A DNA stretch of 64,000 nt. Source: JANNPJ01 sp035474375. GTDB lineage: Bacteria > Actinomycetota > Actinomycetes > Actinomycetales > Kineosporiaceae. Below, one piece after another: positions 42,582 to 50,618 of the stretch. A program made the translations under genes and the position numbers. Below the pieces are notes generated by a model that ran no database searches, had not been told where the DNA came from, and worked only from the letters and a program-made list of their open reading frames with translations. Location: assembly GCA_035474375.1 (NCBI GenBank), contig DATINJ010000034.1:1-64000 (forward strand). Direction: 5' to 3'. How positions within the stretch are numbered: the stretch's first letter is position 1; the number at the start of each line of letters is the position of its first letter.

Positions 42582-44302
42582 GCACCGAACCACAGCGCAC
42601 CATCGGTCGGCTGTCCGTAGTCGCGGTTGACGGGCTCCCCCTCCCAGGTCGATCCTTGCCAGTCGCCGCCGCCCCAGTTGCGGCCACCCCAGTTGCGACC
42701 CGACCAATCGTCGGGGTCCCAGCGCACCGGGCGCAGCGGCGTCACCGCCCAGGTAGACACCGTCCAGCTCACCGGCGTCCAGCCGATCAGGTAGCCGAGC
42801 GGGTCCCAGAGCACCAGCTGAGCGGTGAGCTGACCGTTCACCACCGTGTTGGGCAGGGTCGTGGTCTCGACACTGACGTGACCGCGGCTGGCCTGCAGCA
42901 GACCGGTGCCGGTACCGCGGATCACGCCCTGGTTCGCGGCTCCGGCCGGCGGGGACAGGGTCGCGGCACTGGCATCCACCGCCCCGGCACCGACGACACT
43001 CGGATCCGAGCTGGCCGGCAGTGTCCTGGCCGTCTGCATCAGCGCGTACTTCACCTGGTTCGGCTGCAGTTCGGGATGCCGGCTCAGCATCAGCGCCACC
43101 ACGCCGGACGTGGCCGCAGCCGCGAAAGAGGTCCCGCTGCCGCGGTGATAGGCCCCGCTGTTGGATGCCGGGAAGGCCTGGTCAATTGTGCTGCCGACCG
43201 ATCGCAGCGACATCAGATGGCTGCCGGGTGCCACCACATCCGGTTTGGCCAGGCCGTCCGGCAGGGTCGTGCCGCGCGCGCTGAAGTCGGGCAACTCGTC
43301 ATCGCCGATCCCGGCGGTTCCTCGGTCATCGCTCGCGCCGACCGTGATGACCAGGGGGTCGTCGGCCGGCTTGGAGATGGTCTGCGGCGCGGGCCCGCGG
43401 TTGCTGGCCGAGACGACGACCGCGATCCCCGCGTCCCAGGCGCGCTCCACCGCGTAATTGAACGGGTCGCTCAGGTAGCTCTGCGTCGAGTCGGTGGACA
43501 GCGACAGGTTCAGCACCCGAATGTTGTACTTGCTGCGGTAGCTCACCACCCATTGGATCGCCGCCAGGACGTTGCTCACGTCGGTGGCTCCGCTGGCTCC
43601 GGCCACCTTCACCGAAAGCAGCTTCGCGCCGGGGGCGACTCCGGAATACTGCCCGCCACTGCCGGTTCCGTCGCCGGCGATCACCCCACCGACGAAGGAG
43701 CCGTGCCCGTAACTGTCATTGCACGAGCTCTCGCCGGAGAGGTTCTTGCACGGTGTGCTCGGGCTGAGCAACCCGTCGCTGACGCTGACCATTCGGCCGG
43801 CCAGATCCGGGCTCGACGTGACGCCGGTATCGATCACCGCCACGGTCACGCCCTGTCCGCGGTTTCCCGCCTGCCAGACCTGATCGGCGCGCAACGCCCG
43901 CGGATACACCGAGGTGGGTTCCGTCGCTGGATCCGTCGCCAGTGGGCTGCGGGCCAGCGAGCTGACCCGCACCTCGGTGTCCGGCGTGATCGATCGAACC
44001 ATCCCGCCGGCCGCCAAGGCGGCAACCGCGCTTTTCGGAATCCGGGCGGCAAACCCGTTAATCAGTGGCAGATCTCGGGTCAGTTCGCCGCCCAGCTCGG
44101 AAACCCTTGCCCGAGTTGCCGACTCGCGGCCCTGCTGGGCGACGATGACGACCGGCCGGGAGGCGGTTGCCCCGGTACCCGGCGGCCGGCTGCTGCTCGC
44201 TGCACCACCAGAAATGATCAACGGCAACGTCATCGTGACTGCCGCGACCGAAACCCCCACGACTCGGACGACCCCTGCCAGGCTCACACCCGGAGTAGCC
44301 AT
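42572..44302 (-). CDS. Secreted subtilisin-like serine protease (S8)
   Basis: A 576-residue subtilase. A signal peptide or membrane segment occupies about 10-35, and an I9-like propeptide reaches about residue 120. The triad is D158 in VIDTG, H200 in GHGSFVGG and S392 in GTSFAA, with oxyanion N301. A C-terminal segment after 440 is rich in Trp/Gly/Asp (WSGRNWGGRNWGGGDW) and may bind the cell surface. It lies upstream of and overlaps the GGDEF-EAL gene. The promoter side has an AT-rich TATATT-like -10 on the minus strand near 44379-44384. Confidence 0.92.
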   Translation of the reverse strand: MATPGVSLAGVVRVVGVSVAAVTMTLPLIISGGAASSSRPPGTGATASRPVVIVAQQGRESATRARVSELGGELTRDLPLINGFAARIPKSAVAALAAGGMVRSITPDTEVRVSSLARSPLATDPATEPTSVYPRALRADQVWQAGNRGQGVTVAVIDTGVTSSPDLAGRMVSVSDGLLSPSTPCKNLSGESSCNDSYGHGSFVGGVIAGDGTGSGGQYSGVAPGAKLLSVKVAGASGATDVSNVLAAIQWVVSYRSKYNIRVLNLSLSTDSTQSYLSDPFNYAVERAWDAGIAVVVSASNRGPAPQTISKPADDPLVITVGASDDRGTAGIGDDELPDFSARGTTLPDGLAKPDVVAPGSHLMSLRSVGSTIDQAFPASNSGAYHRGSGTSFAAAATSGVVALMLSRHPELQPNQVKYALMQTARTLPASSDPSVVGAGAVDASAATLSPPAGAANQGVIRGTGTGLLQASRGHVSVETTTLPNTVVNGQLTAQLVLWDPLGYLIGWTPVSWTVSTWAVTPLRPVRWDPDDWSGRNWGGRNWGGGDWQGSTWEGEPVNRDYGQPTDGALWFGAWG

Positions 44303-44437
44303 GCCTGCTCCATCAAATCCATGATTCCGGAAAGAACTTGTCCGCCGCGATCACGGCGCCACTGATCGAAAACCTGAAAATATAACAATCGCGCCGAATA
44401 GAAGCGGGAATGCGATTCGCGAGGGGCTGGTGTGAAA

Positions 44438-44458
44438 TCTGGTGCAACATTCACCAGA
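44438..44458. promoter_or_regulatory. Perfect small inverted repeat between the protease and LLM oxidoreductase genes
   Basis: TCTGGTG (44438-44444) and CACCAGA (44452-44458) flank CAACATT in the 204-base divergent gap. It could be an operator for either gene or a leader hairpin. Nothing else in the window matches it. Confidence 0.35.
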
Positions 44459-44506
44459 ATGTCATCTGCCGTAGCGTCGCCATTGCCCGCCGGATACAGT
44501 TCCCGG

Positions 44507-45424
44507 ATGCCTCGTCGATGCCGCATCGGAGTTCAACTGCCCGAGATCGAACGACCCGTCGGATGGCCCGAGCTGCTCTCGATGGCCAGAACCGCGGAGG
44601 CGGTGGGGTTCGATTCGCTCTGGGTCGGCGATCACCTGCTGTACGAATTGCCCGACGGTGAGACTCGCGGCCCGTGGGAGGCCTGGACCTCGCTGGCCGC
44701 TCTCGCCGCCGCCACCGAACGGGTTGAGCTGGGCCCGCTCGTCGCCTCGACCAGCTTCCATGCCCCGGCGATGCTGGCCAAGATGGCAGCCACGGTAGAC
44801 GCCATCTCGGGCGGACGGCTGATCGTGGGTCTCGGTGCGGGCTGGAACGAGCGCGAGTACCAGGCCTTCGGGTTCCCGTACGACAATCGGGTCTCGCGGT
44901 TCGAAGAGGCGTTCACCATCATCCGCACGCTGCTGCGCGAGCATCGAATCGACTTCACCGGCAGCTACTACCAGGTGGCGGACTGCACGCTTGACCCGGC
45001 GCCGTCGCGGCCGGGCGGTCCACCGCTGATGCTCGGCTCGATCGGCCCACGAATGCTGCGGATCGGCTTGCCGCATGTCGACGCCTGGAACGTCTGGTGG
45101 AGTGACTACGGAAACACCCCGGAAGGGTTTGTCGCCGTCCGCGAGCGGGTTGACGCAGCGATCGTGCAGGCCGGTCGGGCACCGGGCGAGGTCGTCGCCA
45201 CCGCGGCGGTTCTGATCAGCCTGCCCGGCGGCGCCGGTCGGCTGATGGGCGAGACCTACAACGCGCCGGTCCAGCCGGTGACCGGCTCGGCCGCCGACAT
45301 CGCCGGCCACCTCGACGCGATGGCCCAGGCCGGTGCCACCCACCTGCAACTCGTCGTGGATCCGATCACCCAGGCCTCGATCGAGTTCCTCGGCGAAGTC
45401 CTCGCCGTGCTGGACGGCGGCTGA
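44507..45424 (+). CDS. LLM-class (luciferase-like) F420/FMN-dependent oxidoreductase
   Basis: A 305-residue TIM-barrel protein of the luciferase-like monooxygenase superfamily. Characteristic segments are ELLSMARTAEAVGFDSLWVGDHLLY, LAAATERVELGPLVAST, ISGGRLIVGLGAGWNEREYQAFG and FTGSYYQV. Actinobacterial members often use F420. ATG 44507 was chosen because the barrel begins right there (RIGVQLPE); the upstream open frame includes promoter DNA. A GATACA-like -10 lies just before the ATG, so the transcript may be leaderless. It converges on the frameshifted marR gene with a 4-base gap. Confidence 0.9.
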   Translation: MPRRCRIGVQLPEIERPVGWPELLSMARTAEAVGFDSLWVGDHLLYELPDGETRGPWEAWTSLAALAAATERVELGPLVASTSFHAPAMLAKMAATVDAISGGRLIVGLGAGWNEREYQAFGFPYDNRVSRFEEAFTIIRTLLREHRIDFTGSYYQVADCTLDPAPSRPGGPPLMLGSIGPRMLRIGLPHVDAWNVWWSDYGNTPEGFVAVRERVDAAIVQAGRAPGEVVATAAVLISLPGGAGRLMGETYNAPVQPVTGSAADIAGHLDAMAQAGATHLQLVVDPITQASIEFLGEVLAVLDGG

Positions 45425-45428
45425 TCGC

Positions 45429-45864
45429 TCATCCCGACCGCCCGCCGAGTTGCTCCAGCCCAGCTCGCAGTCCGGCCAGCTGAGCTGACGAAATCCTTTC
45501 CAGTAATGTGCTTTCCGGTTCGGCGACAGCGATCCGGACGGCCTCGGCGGCAGCCGCCCCGGGAGCGGTCAGGCGGATCACGACGCTGCGCCGGTTGGTC
45601 GGATGCTCCCGGCGGGTGATCAGCTCCCGACGGGCCAGCCGATCCAGGACGCTCGTCATCGTCGTCGGCTTGCTGCCGACGTCGTCAGCCAGTTCCGAGA
45701 CGGTTCGCGGCTGCCCATCCGCAAGGCGAGCACGTTGAGCTCGGCGGGAGTCAGGCCGAGCTCGGTCAGCTGCTCCCCGAGCAGCGCGAGTGTGTGGTGA
45801 GTGGCGCGTTGACGTCCACGGCAGCTCGTTCAGCAGTTGGTGGCCCGGACGAGAAAAATTTCAC
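45429..45864 (-). pseudogene. Frameshifted MarR family regulator
   Basis: A GTG at 45864, with GGGGGA six bases upstream, opens a frame that reads LALLGEQLTELGLTPAELNVLALRMGS. At about 45706-45713 the sense jumps to another frame that continues RTVSELADDVGSKPTTMTSVLDRL and runs to the stop at 45429. Joined, the two halves make a normal MarR of about 144 residues with the winged helix across the break. The 436-base span is one base off a multiple of three. Either the gene is inactivated by a single indel or the base is a sequencing error. Confidence 0.8.
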
Positions 45865-45962
45865 GGCGAATCCCCCGTTTGTAACCGAACAACCCTATGG
45901 TCGGCCGAACGCCGAAATTTCGGCACCTGAACCGGTTACAGAACCAGTATCGGAGTGCGCCC

Positions 45963-47195
45963 ATGCACGTTGCCAAAGCATCGCGTCGTGCGATCGCTTT
46001 CCTCGTCCCTGCCCTGCTTGGGGTGCTGGTTCTCCAGTCTCCGGCAGCACCGCCGCAGCACACGCCGCTCGGCACCCCGCGGATCGGGAGCCTGCAGAGG
46101 GTCGCCACCACCACGCTCACGGTGGCCCAGGCGATCGCTCAGCAGGAGGCCAGCGCCTCCGTCACCGTCCGCGGTTACATCGTCGGCCAGCCGACTGCCA
46201 CCAGCACCGTGATCAGGTCCGGGTACACGGCCGACACCGCGCTCGCCCTGGCGGACAGCGCCAGTACGACCAGCACTTCGTCGATGCTGTACGTGCAGAT
46301 CCCGAGTGCCTTCCGGGCCAGTTACGGGCTGCAGTCGAACCCTGGCCTGCTCGGTAGCCAGATCGACGTGACCGGGTTGCTGACCGCGTACTTCTCGCAC
46401 GCGGGCCTGAAGTCGGCGACCGCGTTCGCGCCCGCCGGTTCGACCGCAACCCCGACCGCGACGACCACCACGACCGCCGCCCCAAGCCCGACCGGAAGCA
46501 GCGCGACCGACTCCTACTACAGCAGCGCCCTCGGCAAGAGCGGCAACAGCCTCCGGACGGCGCTGCACCAGATCATCTCCACCGGCGTCACCAAGCTGAC
46601 CTACGACCAGGTCTGGGATGCGCTGAAGGTGACCGACCAGGATCCGAACAACTCCGCCAACGTGATCTTGCTGTACAGCGGGATCTCCCGGTCCAAGACG
46701 CTCAACGGCGGGGACGCCAACGACTGGAACCGCGAGCACGTCTGGGCCAAGTCACACGGCGACTTCGGCACCGCCACCGGGCCGGGCACCGACGTCCACC
46801 ATCTGCGGCCGGAAGACGTCACGGTCAACTCCGATCGCGGTAACAAGGACTTCGACAACGGTGGCACCGCGTCCAGCGAAGCCCCCGGTAACTACACCGA
46901 CTCGGACTCGTGGGAACCGCGCAACGCGGTCAAGGGCGACGTCGCCCGGATGATCTTCTACATGGCGATCCGATACGAAGGCGACGACGGCTGGCCCAAC
47001 CTGGAGCCCAACGACTCGGTCAGCAACGGCACCAACCCGTACATCGGCCGGCTCTCGGTGCTGCGGCAGTGGAACACCCAGGACCCCCCGGACACCTTCG
47101 AGAAGCGCCGCAACCAGGTGATCTTCGATAGCTACCAGCACAACCGCAACCCGTTCATCGACCACCCGGAATGGGTGGCCTCGATCTTCGGCTGA
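45963..47195 (+). CDS. Secreted endonuclease I family nuclease
   Basis: A 410-residue exported nuclease. A signal peptide covers about 1-28. An OB-fold-like domain follows (VTVRGYIVGQPTATSTV, then GLLGSQIDVTGLLTAYF), with a Thr/Pro-rich linker near 160-180. The catalytic domain is the beta-beta-alpha-metal type of EndA/NucM: DWNREHVWAKSHG with H259, TDVHHLRPED, and NSDRGNKDFDN. It likely degrades extracellular DNA or RNA. ATG 45963 gives the signal peptide at the true N-terminus. It is divergent from the marR remnant across about 98 bases. Confidence 0.9.
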   Translation: MHVAKASRRAIAFLVPALLGVLVLQSPAAPPQHTPLGTPRIGSLQRVATTTLTVAQAIAQQEASASVTVRGYIVGQPTATSTVIRSGYTADTALALADSASTTSTSSMLYVQIPSAFRASYGLQSNPGLLGSQIDVTGLLTAYFSHAGLKSATAFAPAGSTATPTATTTTTAAPSPTGSSATDSYYSSALGKSGNSLRTALHQIISTGVTKLTYDQVWDALKVTDQDPNNSANVILLYSGISRSKTLNGGDANDWNREHVWAKSHGDFGTATGPGTDVHHLRPEDVTVNSDRGNKDFDNGGTASSEAPGNYTDSDSWEPRNAVKGDVARMIFYMAIRYEGDDGWPNLEPNDSVSNGTNPYIGRLSVLRQWNTQDPPDTFEKRRNQVIFDSYQHNRNPFIDHPEWVASIFG

Positions 47196-47507
47196 CGCGC
47201 GCAGCCGGATGGCCGGGTCGGTGGCTGAGGTCGGTGACCGAGGTGATCTCTTCGGCCAGGCCGGCTCTCGACGACGGAACAGTGACGGTGACTAGATCAA
47301 CGTGAGTTTGGTACTGGTGGCGCAGTACCAAACTCACGTTGATCAAGACGCTCACGGGCCGGCCGACCATGGGAAGCCGGTCAACCCCTGGGTAATCGGC
47401 AGTTGCGCCCGCTTTCGTGCCGTGGAAGGCACTGCTTGCGGGCAGGGCTGGCGATCTTCGCGGAAGGGCCGCGGCCATTTCGACCGACCAGCGCAGCCGC
47501 CTTGGGG
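47196..47507. other. 312-base convergent intergenic region
   Basis: No gene is supported. The main feature is the perfect 21-base inverted repeat at 47295-47344, described separately. The rest shows no further repeat or promoter I can support. Confidence 0.7.
47295..47344. terminator. Perfect 21-base inverted repeat between convergent genes
   Basis: Arms 47295-47315 and 47324-47344 are exact reverse complements (they begin GATCAACGTGAG and end CTCACGTTGATC), with an 8-base loop GGTGGCGC. It lies 100 bases past the nuclease stop and 164 bases past the carboxypeptidase stop, so it could terminate both. It lacks T-runs, and such a long perfect stem may instead be a dispersed mobile repeat. Confidence 0.65.
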
Positions 47508-48818
47508 CTACTGCTTCACCAAGCGGACGGTGAACGTCTTCGTCGGGGTGTACACGGTGAGCTTGGTCGGCGCCCGGCCGGTCGAGCGCGTCGTCGGCAG
47601 GGCGAACCGGAACTTCTGACCGGACCACCCGGTCACGCTCACCCCCTTCGCCACCGTGAGCCGCACCGGCACACCTTTGCGATCGACCAGCGTGGCGACC
47701 GTCTGGCCGGTCCGGATCAGGGCGATCCGATGGAGTTGATCGCCGGCCCCGACGACCAGGGCGTCCCCGGCGTCCCGCGCGTTGCTGTGGATAGTGCTGC
47801 GGCTTCCGGAGATACCCAGAACGGCACCGTAGATCGTCATGGTGTGACCGTCGACGCGGCGGTGCGCAGCGAACAGCAAGCAGCCACCGGCGGCCGTGGT
47901 GGTGCCGGTCTTGATTCCGATCACCCCGTGCAGCCCGAGCAGCGAGTTCGGGTTCTTGATCTGCTCGTTCAGCGGGATGTCCGCACTGGACGTGCCGACC
48001 AACTCGGCAAGCGTCGGCTGGGCCATCGCCGCCGGCGCCAGTTTGAGCAGGTCAGAGACCGTGCTCACGGATCCGGCGGACAGCCCCGAGGCGTCGGCAT
48101 AGTGCGTGGAGGACATTCCCAGGCGTTGGGCGTTGCTGTTCATTCTCCGGACGAAGGCCGCTTCGCTCCCGGCGTCCCAGCGGGCCAGGATCTCGGCGAT
48201 ATTGCCGGCGGAGGCGATCAGCAGGCCCTGCAGCGCCTCCCGCTCGGTGAGTTTCTCCCCGGCGGCGACCGCTACCACCGACTCGCCCCTCGCCTTCTGC
48301 TCCGGATACGCGGCGGCCTCGGCGTCGGTGACCGTGATGGTCGGCCCGGACCGGCCGGCGGAGAGCGGATGGTCGCGAAGGATCGTGTACGCGGTCATCA
48401 CCTTGGTGATGCTGGCGATCGGGACCGGCCGGCTGGAACCAGAGCGCCCCAGCACGCCGACCCCGGCGATCTCGACCTTGGCCTGCCCCGAACTGGGCCA
48501 CGGTAGCGACGGCTTCGGGCCGGCGGCGATGAACTCCCGGTCGATGGTGAGCTTTGCCTTGGTGGGCGAGCGCCGCTCGGTCGGGCTCGGGCTGGGGGTT
48601 TCGCCCGCCGCGGTGGTAGCGACCGGAGACGTGGGCGAGGGCGCGGCCACCGGCGCCAGGTCCCTCGCCTGGCCTCGATCAGAAAGGACGACGACCGTCG
48701 AGATGGCGGTGATCACCGCGACCGCTGCGACGGCCAGGAACCAAGGACGTCGACTGCGCGCCGATCGGGCCGGACCCTGGCCCAGTAGTGCCGCCAACGG
48801 CACCTGCTCGTTCGGCAC
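47508..48818 (-). CDS. D-alanyl-D-alanine carboxypeptidase (S11 family)
   Basis: A 436-residue membrane-anchored penicillin-binding protein that trims peptidoglycan stem peptides. One membrane segment (about 27-46), a Pro/Thr/Ser-rich linker, then the catalytic domain with S136-ITK139 and KTGT. The second motif, normally SxN, reads S203-A-G-N206, one residue longer than usual. GTG 48818 follows AAGGAG at six bases; a GTG seven codons upstream was rejected. It is convergent with the nuclease gene. Confidence 0.9.
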   Translation of the reverse strand: MPNEQVPLAALLGQGPARSARSRRPWFLAVAAVAVITAISTVVVLSDRGQARDLAPVAAPSPTSPVATTAAGETPSPSPTERRSPTKAKLTIDREFIAAGPKPSLPWPSSGQAKVEIAGVGVLGRSGSSRPVPIASITKVMTAYTILRDHPLSAGRSGPTITVTDAEAAAYPEQKARGESVVAVAAGEKLTEREALQGLLIASAGNIAEILARWDAGSEAAFVRRMNSNAQRLGMSSTHYADASGLSAGSVSTVSDLLKLAPAAMAQPTLAELVGTSSADIPLNEQIKNPNSLLGLHGVIGIKTGTTTAAGGCLLFAAHRRVDGHTMTIYGAVLGISGSRSTIHSNARDAGDALVVGAGDQLHRIALIRTGQTVATLVDRKGVPVRLTVAKGVSVTGWSGQKFRFALPTTRSTGRAPTKLTVYTPTKTFTVRLVKQ

Positions 48819-49167
48819 GTGCGCTCCTTCGGCACCCACTGGGCGCTCATCAGCTGTTGCGGACCATACGTTGCGAAATCAGACAGTATCTCCCGGCTCA
48901 TAGCACGAGCCAGCGCGATGGCATCGAGCCGTGTCATGAAATCACTTCGGGACCAATTGATCCATGTGGCCGATTCGCGCGTACAGAGGGCGAAACCCGA
49001 AGGCGGGCAGTGGGCTGTGAACGAGTGCGGCGAGCACGAGAAAGGATCGGATTGTTGAAGCTAGGAGGAAATACACGCTGGGTGACGATCGGAATCGCGG
49101 CGGGGGCCGAGGGCTGCACACATCTGACATGGATAGCCAGGGGTTCGCGATTGGATGGAGAAAGTAG
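48819..49167. other. 349-base divergent region of reduced GC, carboxypeptidase versus aminotransferase
   Basis: Both divergent promoters should be here. GC content drops, and this continues into the first 300 bases of the aminotransferase gene. An AAAGGA near 49042 and an AGGAGGA near 49062 look like ribosome binding sites, which raises the possibility of a short upstream frame (listed separately). Confidence 0.5.
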
Positions 49168-49171
49168 TTGA
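49052..49171 (+). CDS. Possible small upstream ORF coupled to the aminotransferase
   Basis: A TTG at 49052, eight bases after AAAGGA, opens a frame of 39 codons (MLKLGGNTRWVTIGIAAGAE at its start) that ends in a TGA overlapping the TTG start of the aminotransferase (TTGA). Position and overlap suggest translational coupling or a leader peptide. No homology is recognised and the codon evidence is too short to judge. Confidence 0.3.
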   Translation: MLKLGGNTRWVTIGIAAGAEGCTHLTWIARGSRLDGESS

Positions 49172-50559
49172 AGCATTCAATGGATCTGGGAATGTTCCGA
49201 CAGGGAAATCACAGCCCCTCTTTTGCCACTCTTACTCGCGGCATGGAAGACGCCGCGGACGTCGCCGATTTCTGCATTCCCTGCAATCCATATTTCCCCA
49301 CGCCCGACATGTTCAGCCAGCTCTCCTCTCGACTTGAATCAATTCTCAAATATTATCCCAGCGATTCAAACACCATTGCCGGACAATTGGCCAGCGTGCT
49401 CGGCCTACCGCCACAGACCATCGTGATGGCGAACGGCTCGACCGAATTAATTACCTGGATCGATCATTTGATGATCAAGGAGAGCGTGGCCATCCCGGTG
49501 CCCACCTTCGGCCGCTGGACGGACCAGCCGCTGGAAACCGGCAAGCGGGTGGACATGTTCAAGCTGCACGAGGAAACCGGCTTTGCCCTGGACGTCGACG
49601 AGTACATCCGGTTCATCCGGTCCCGGGGCACTCGGGTGGCGGTGATCTGCAACCCGAACAACCCGGACGGCGGCTCGCTGCCGCACCGCGAGGTGATCCG
49701 GCTGATGGATTCCCTCAGCGACCTCGACCTGGTCATTGTCGACGAGTCGTTCATCGATTTCGTCGATGACGAGAGCGTGGCCTCGGTCGGCCCGGATGCG
49801 ATGTTGCGCTCCAACGTTCTCGTCCTCAAAAGCCTGGGCAAGAATTTCGGCCTGCACGGGATCAGATTCGGCTACGTGATCGGAAACCCGGCGCTGGTCC
49901 ACGACCTCCGGCGTTTCCTGCCGAAGTGGAACTTGAATTCGCTCGCCGAGGCAGTCGTCTTCATGCTTCGCGACCATCTCGACAGTTACCGGATCAGCCT
50001 GCAGTTGCTGGCCCGGGACCGGTACGAGATGACCGCCGAACTGCACCAGGTACCCGGGATGACGGTCTATCCCTCCCAGGGCAACTTCATCCTGGTGAAG
50101 CTGCCCCCCGGCGCGGACGGCGGGCTGCTGCGCGATTACCTGCTCTCCCAGCATGGGGTACTGGTTCGCGAGTGCGGCAACAAGCTGGGTATCACCAGCC
50201 AGTTCGTCCGGCTGGTGGTGCGCCCCCGAGCCGACGTCCAGCGCTTGCTGACCGGCATCTACGGGTACCTCGGAATCCGGGTCGAGAATCCGCTGGACGC
50301 CGTTCTCCCCAGCGGGTACTCCGGCGCGGAAAACTATGGACGGCGCGAGGAGTACAACGCCCCTCCGCCACGCGAGGAGTACAGCGTTCCGCAGGTGCGC
50401 GAGGAATACAACGTGCCGCAGCTGCGCGAGGAGTACCACGTGACCCAGCTTCAGTCAGTGCCCTCCCTGCAGGCTCAGCCAGCCGAAAGCGCTTGGGTGG
50501 CCGAAGCCTTGCGGTCCCAGCGCCTCCCGGGCGAGCGGCTCGGCGAGCGGCAGCGCTAG
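49168..50559 (+). CDS. PLP-dependent class I/II aminotransferase with REEY-repeat tail
   Basis: A 463-residue fold-type I enzyme similar to histidinol-phosphate aminotransferases and threonine-phosphate decarboxylases: NPYFPTPDMFSQL, YYPSDSNTIAGQLASVLGL, ICNPNNPDGG, VDESFIDFVDD, and the PLP lysine in LKSLGKNFGLHGIRFGY. After about residue 385 comes a non-catalytic tail with four REEY(N/S/H) units about 10 residues apart, then a polar end. The enzyme may serve amino-acid or cofactor synthesis; the tail suggests a binding partner. The start is TTG 49168 or ATG 49180; neither has a strong ribosome binding site. Confidence 0.85.
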   Translation: MKHSMDLGMFRQGNHSPSFATLTRGMEDAADVADFCIPCNPYFPTPDMFSQLSSRLESILKYYPSDSNTIAGQLASVLGLPPQTIVMANGSTELITWIDHLMIKESVAIPVPTFGRWTDQPLETGKRVDMFKLHEETGFALDVDEYIRFIRSRGTRVAVICNPNNPDGGSLPHREVIRLMDSLSDLDLVIVDESFIDFVDDESVASVGPDAMLRSNVLVLKSLGKNFGLHGIRFGYVIGNPALVHDLRRFLPKWNLNSLAEAVVFMLRDHLDSYRISLQLLARDRYEMTAELHQVPGMTVYPSQGNFILVKLPPGADGGLLRDYLLSQHGVLVRECGNKLGITSQFVRLVVRPRADVQRLLTGIYGYLGIRVENPLDAVLPSGYSGAENYGRREEYNAPPPREEYSVPQVREEYNVPQLREEYHVTQLQSVPSLQAQPAESAWVAEALRSQRLPGERLGERQR

Positions 50560-50571
50560 ACCCTCAGCAAA

Positions 50572-50603
50572 GCCTCAGGGCTTCCCTAGGGAAGCCCTGA
50601 GGC
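50572..50603. terminator. Perfect 32-base palindrome between convergent genes
   Basis: Arms GCCTCAGGGCTTCCC (50572-50586) and GGGAAGCCCTGAGGC (50589-50603) flank only TA. It lies 12 bases after the aminotransferase stop and 15 bases after the stop of the opposing phosphodiesterase gene, so it can terminate both. Two AGCTCTAGGGA copies follow immediately. Confidence 0.75.
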
Positions 50604-50618
50604 AGCTCTAGGGAAGCT

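Noticed and set aside
42656..44365. A 569-codon plus-strand frame opposite the subtilase
   Set aside because: The minus-strand protease has an intact triad. The plus-strand translation is Arg/Gly/Ala-rich without motifs.
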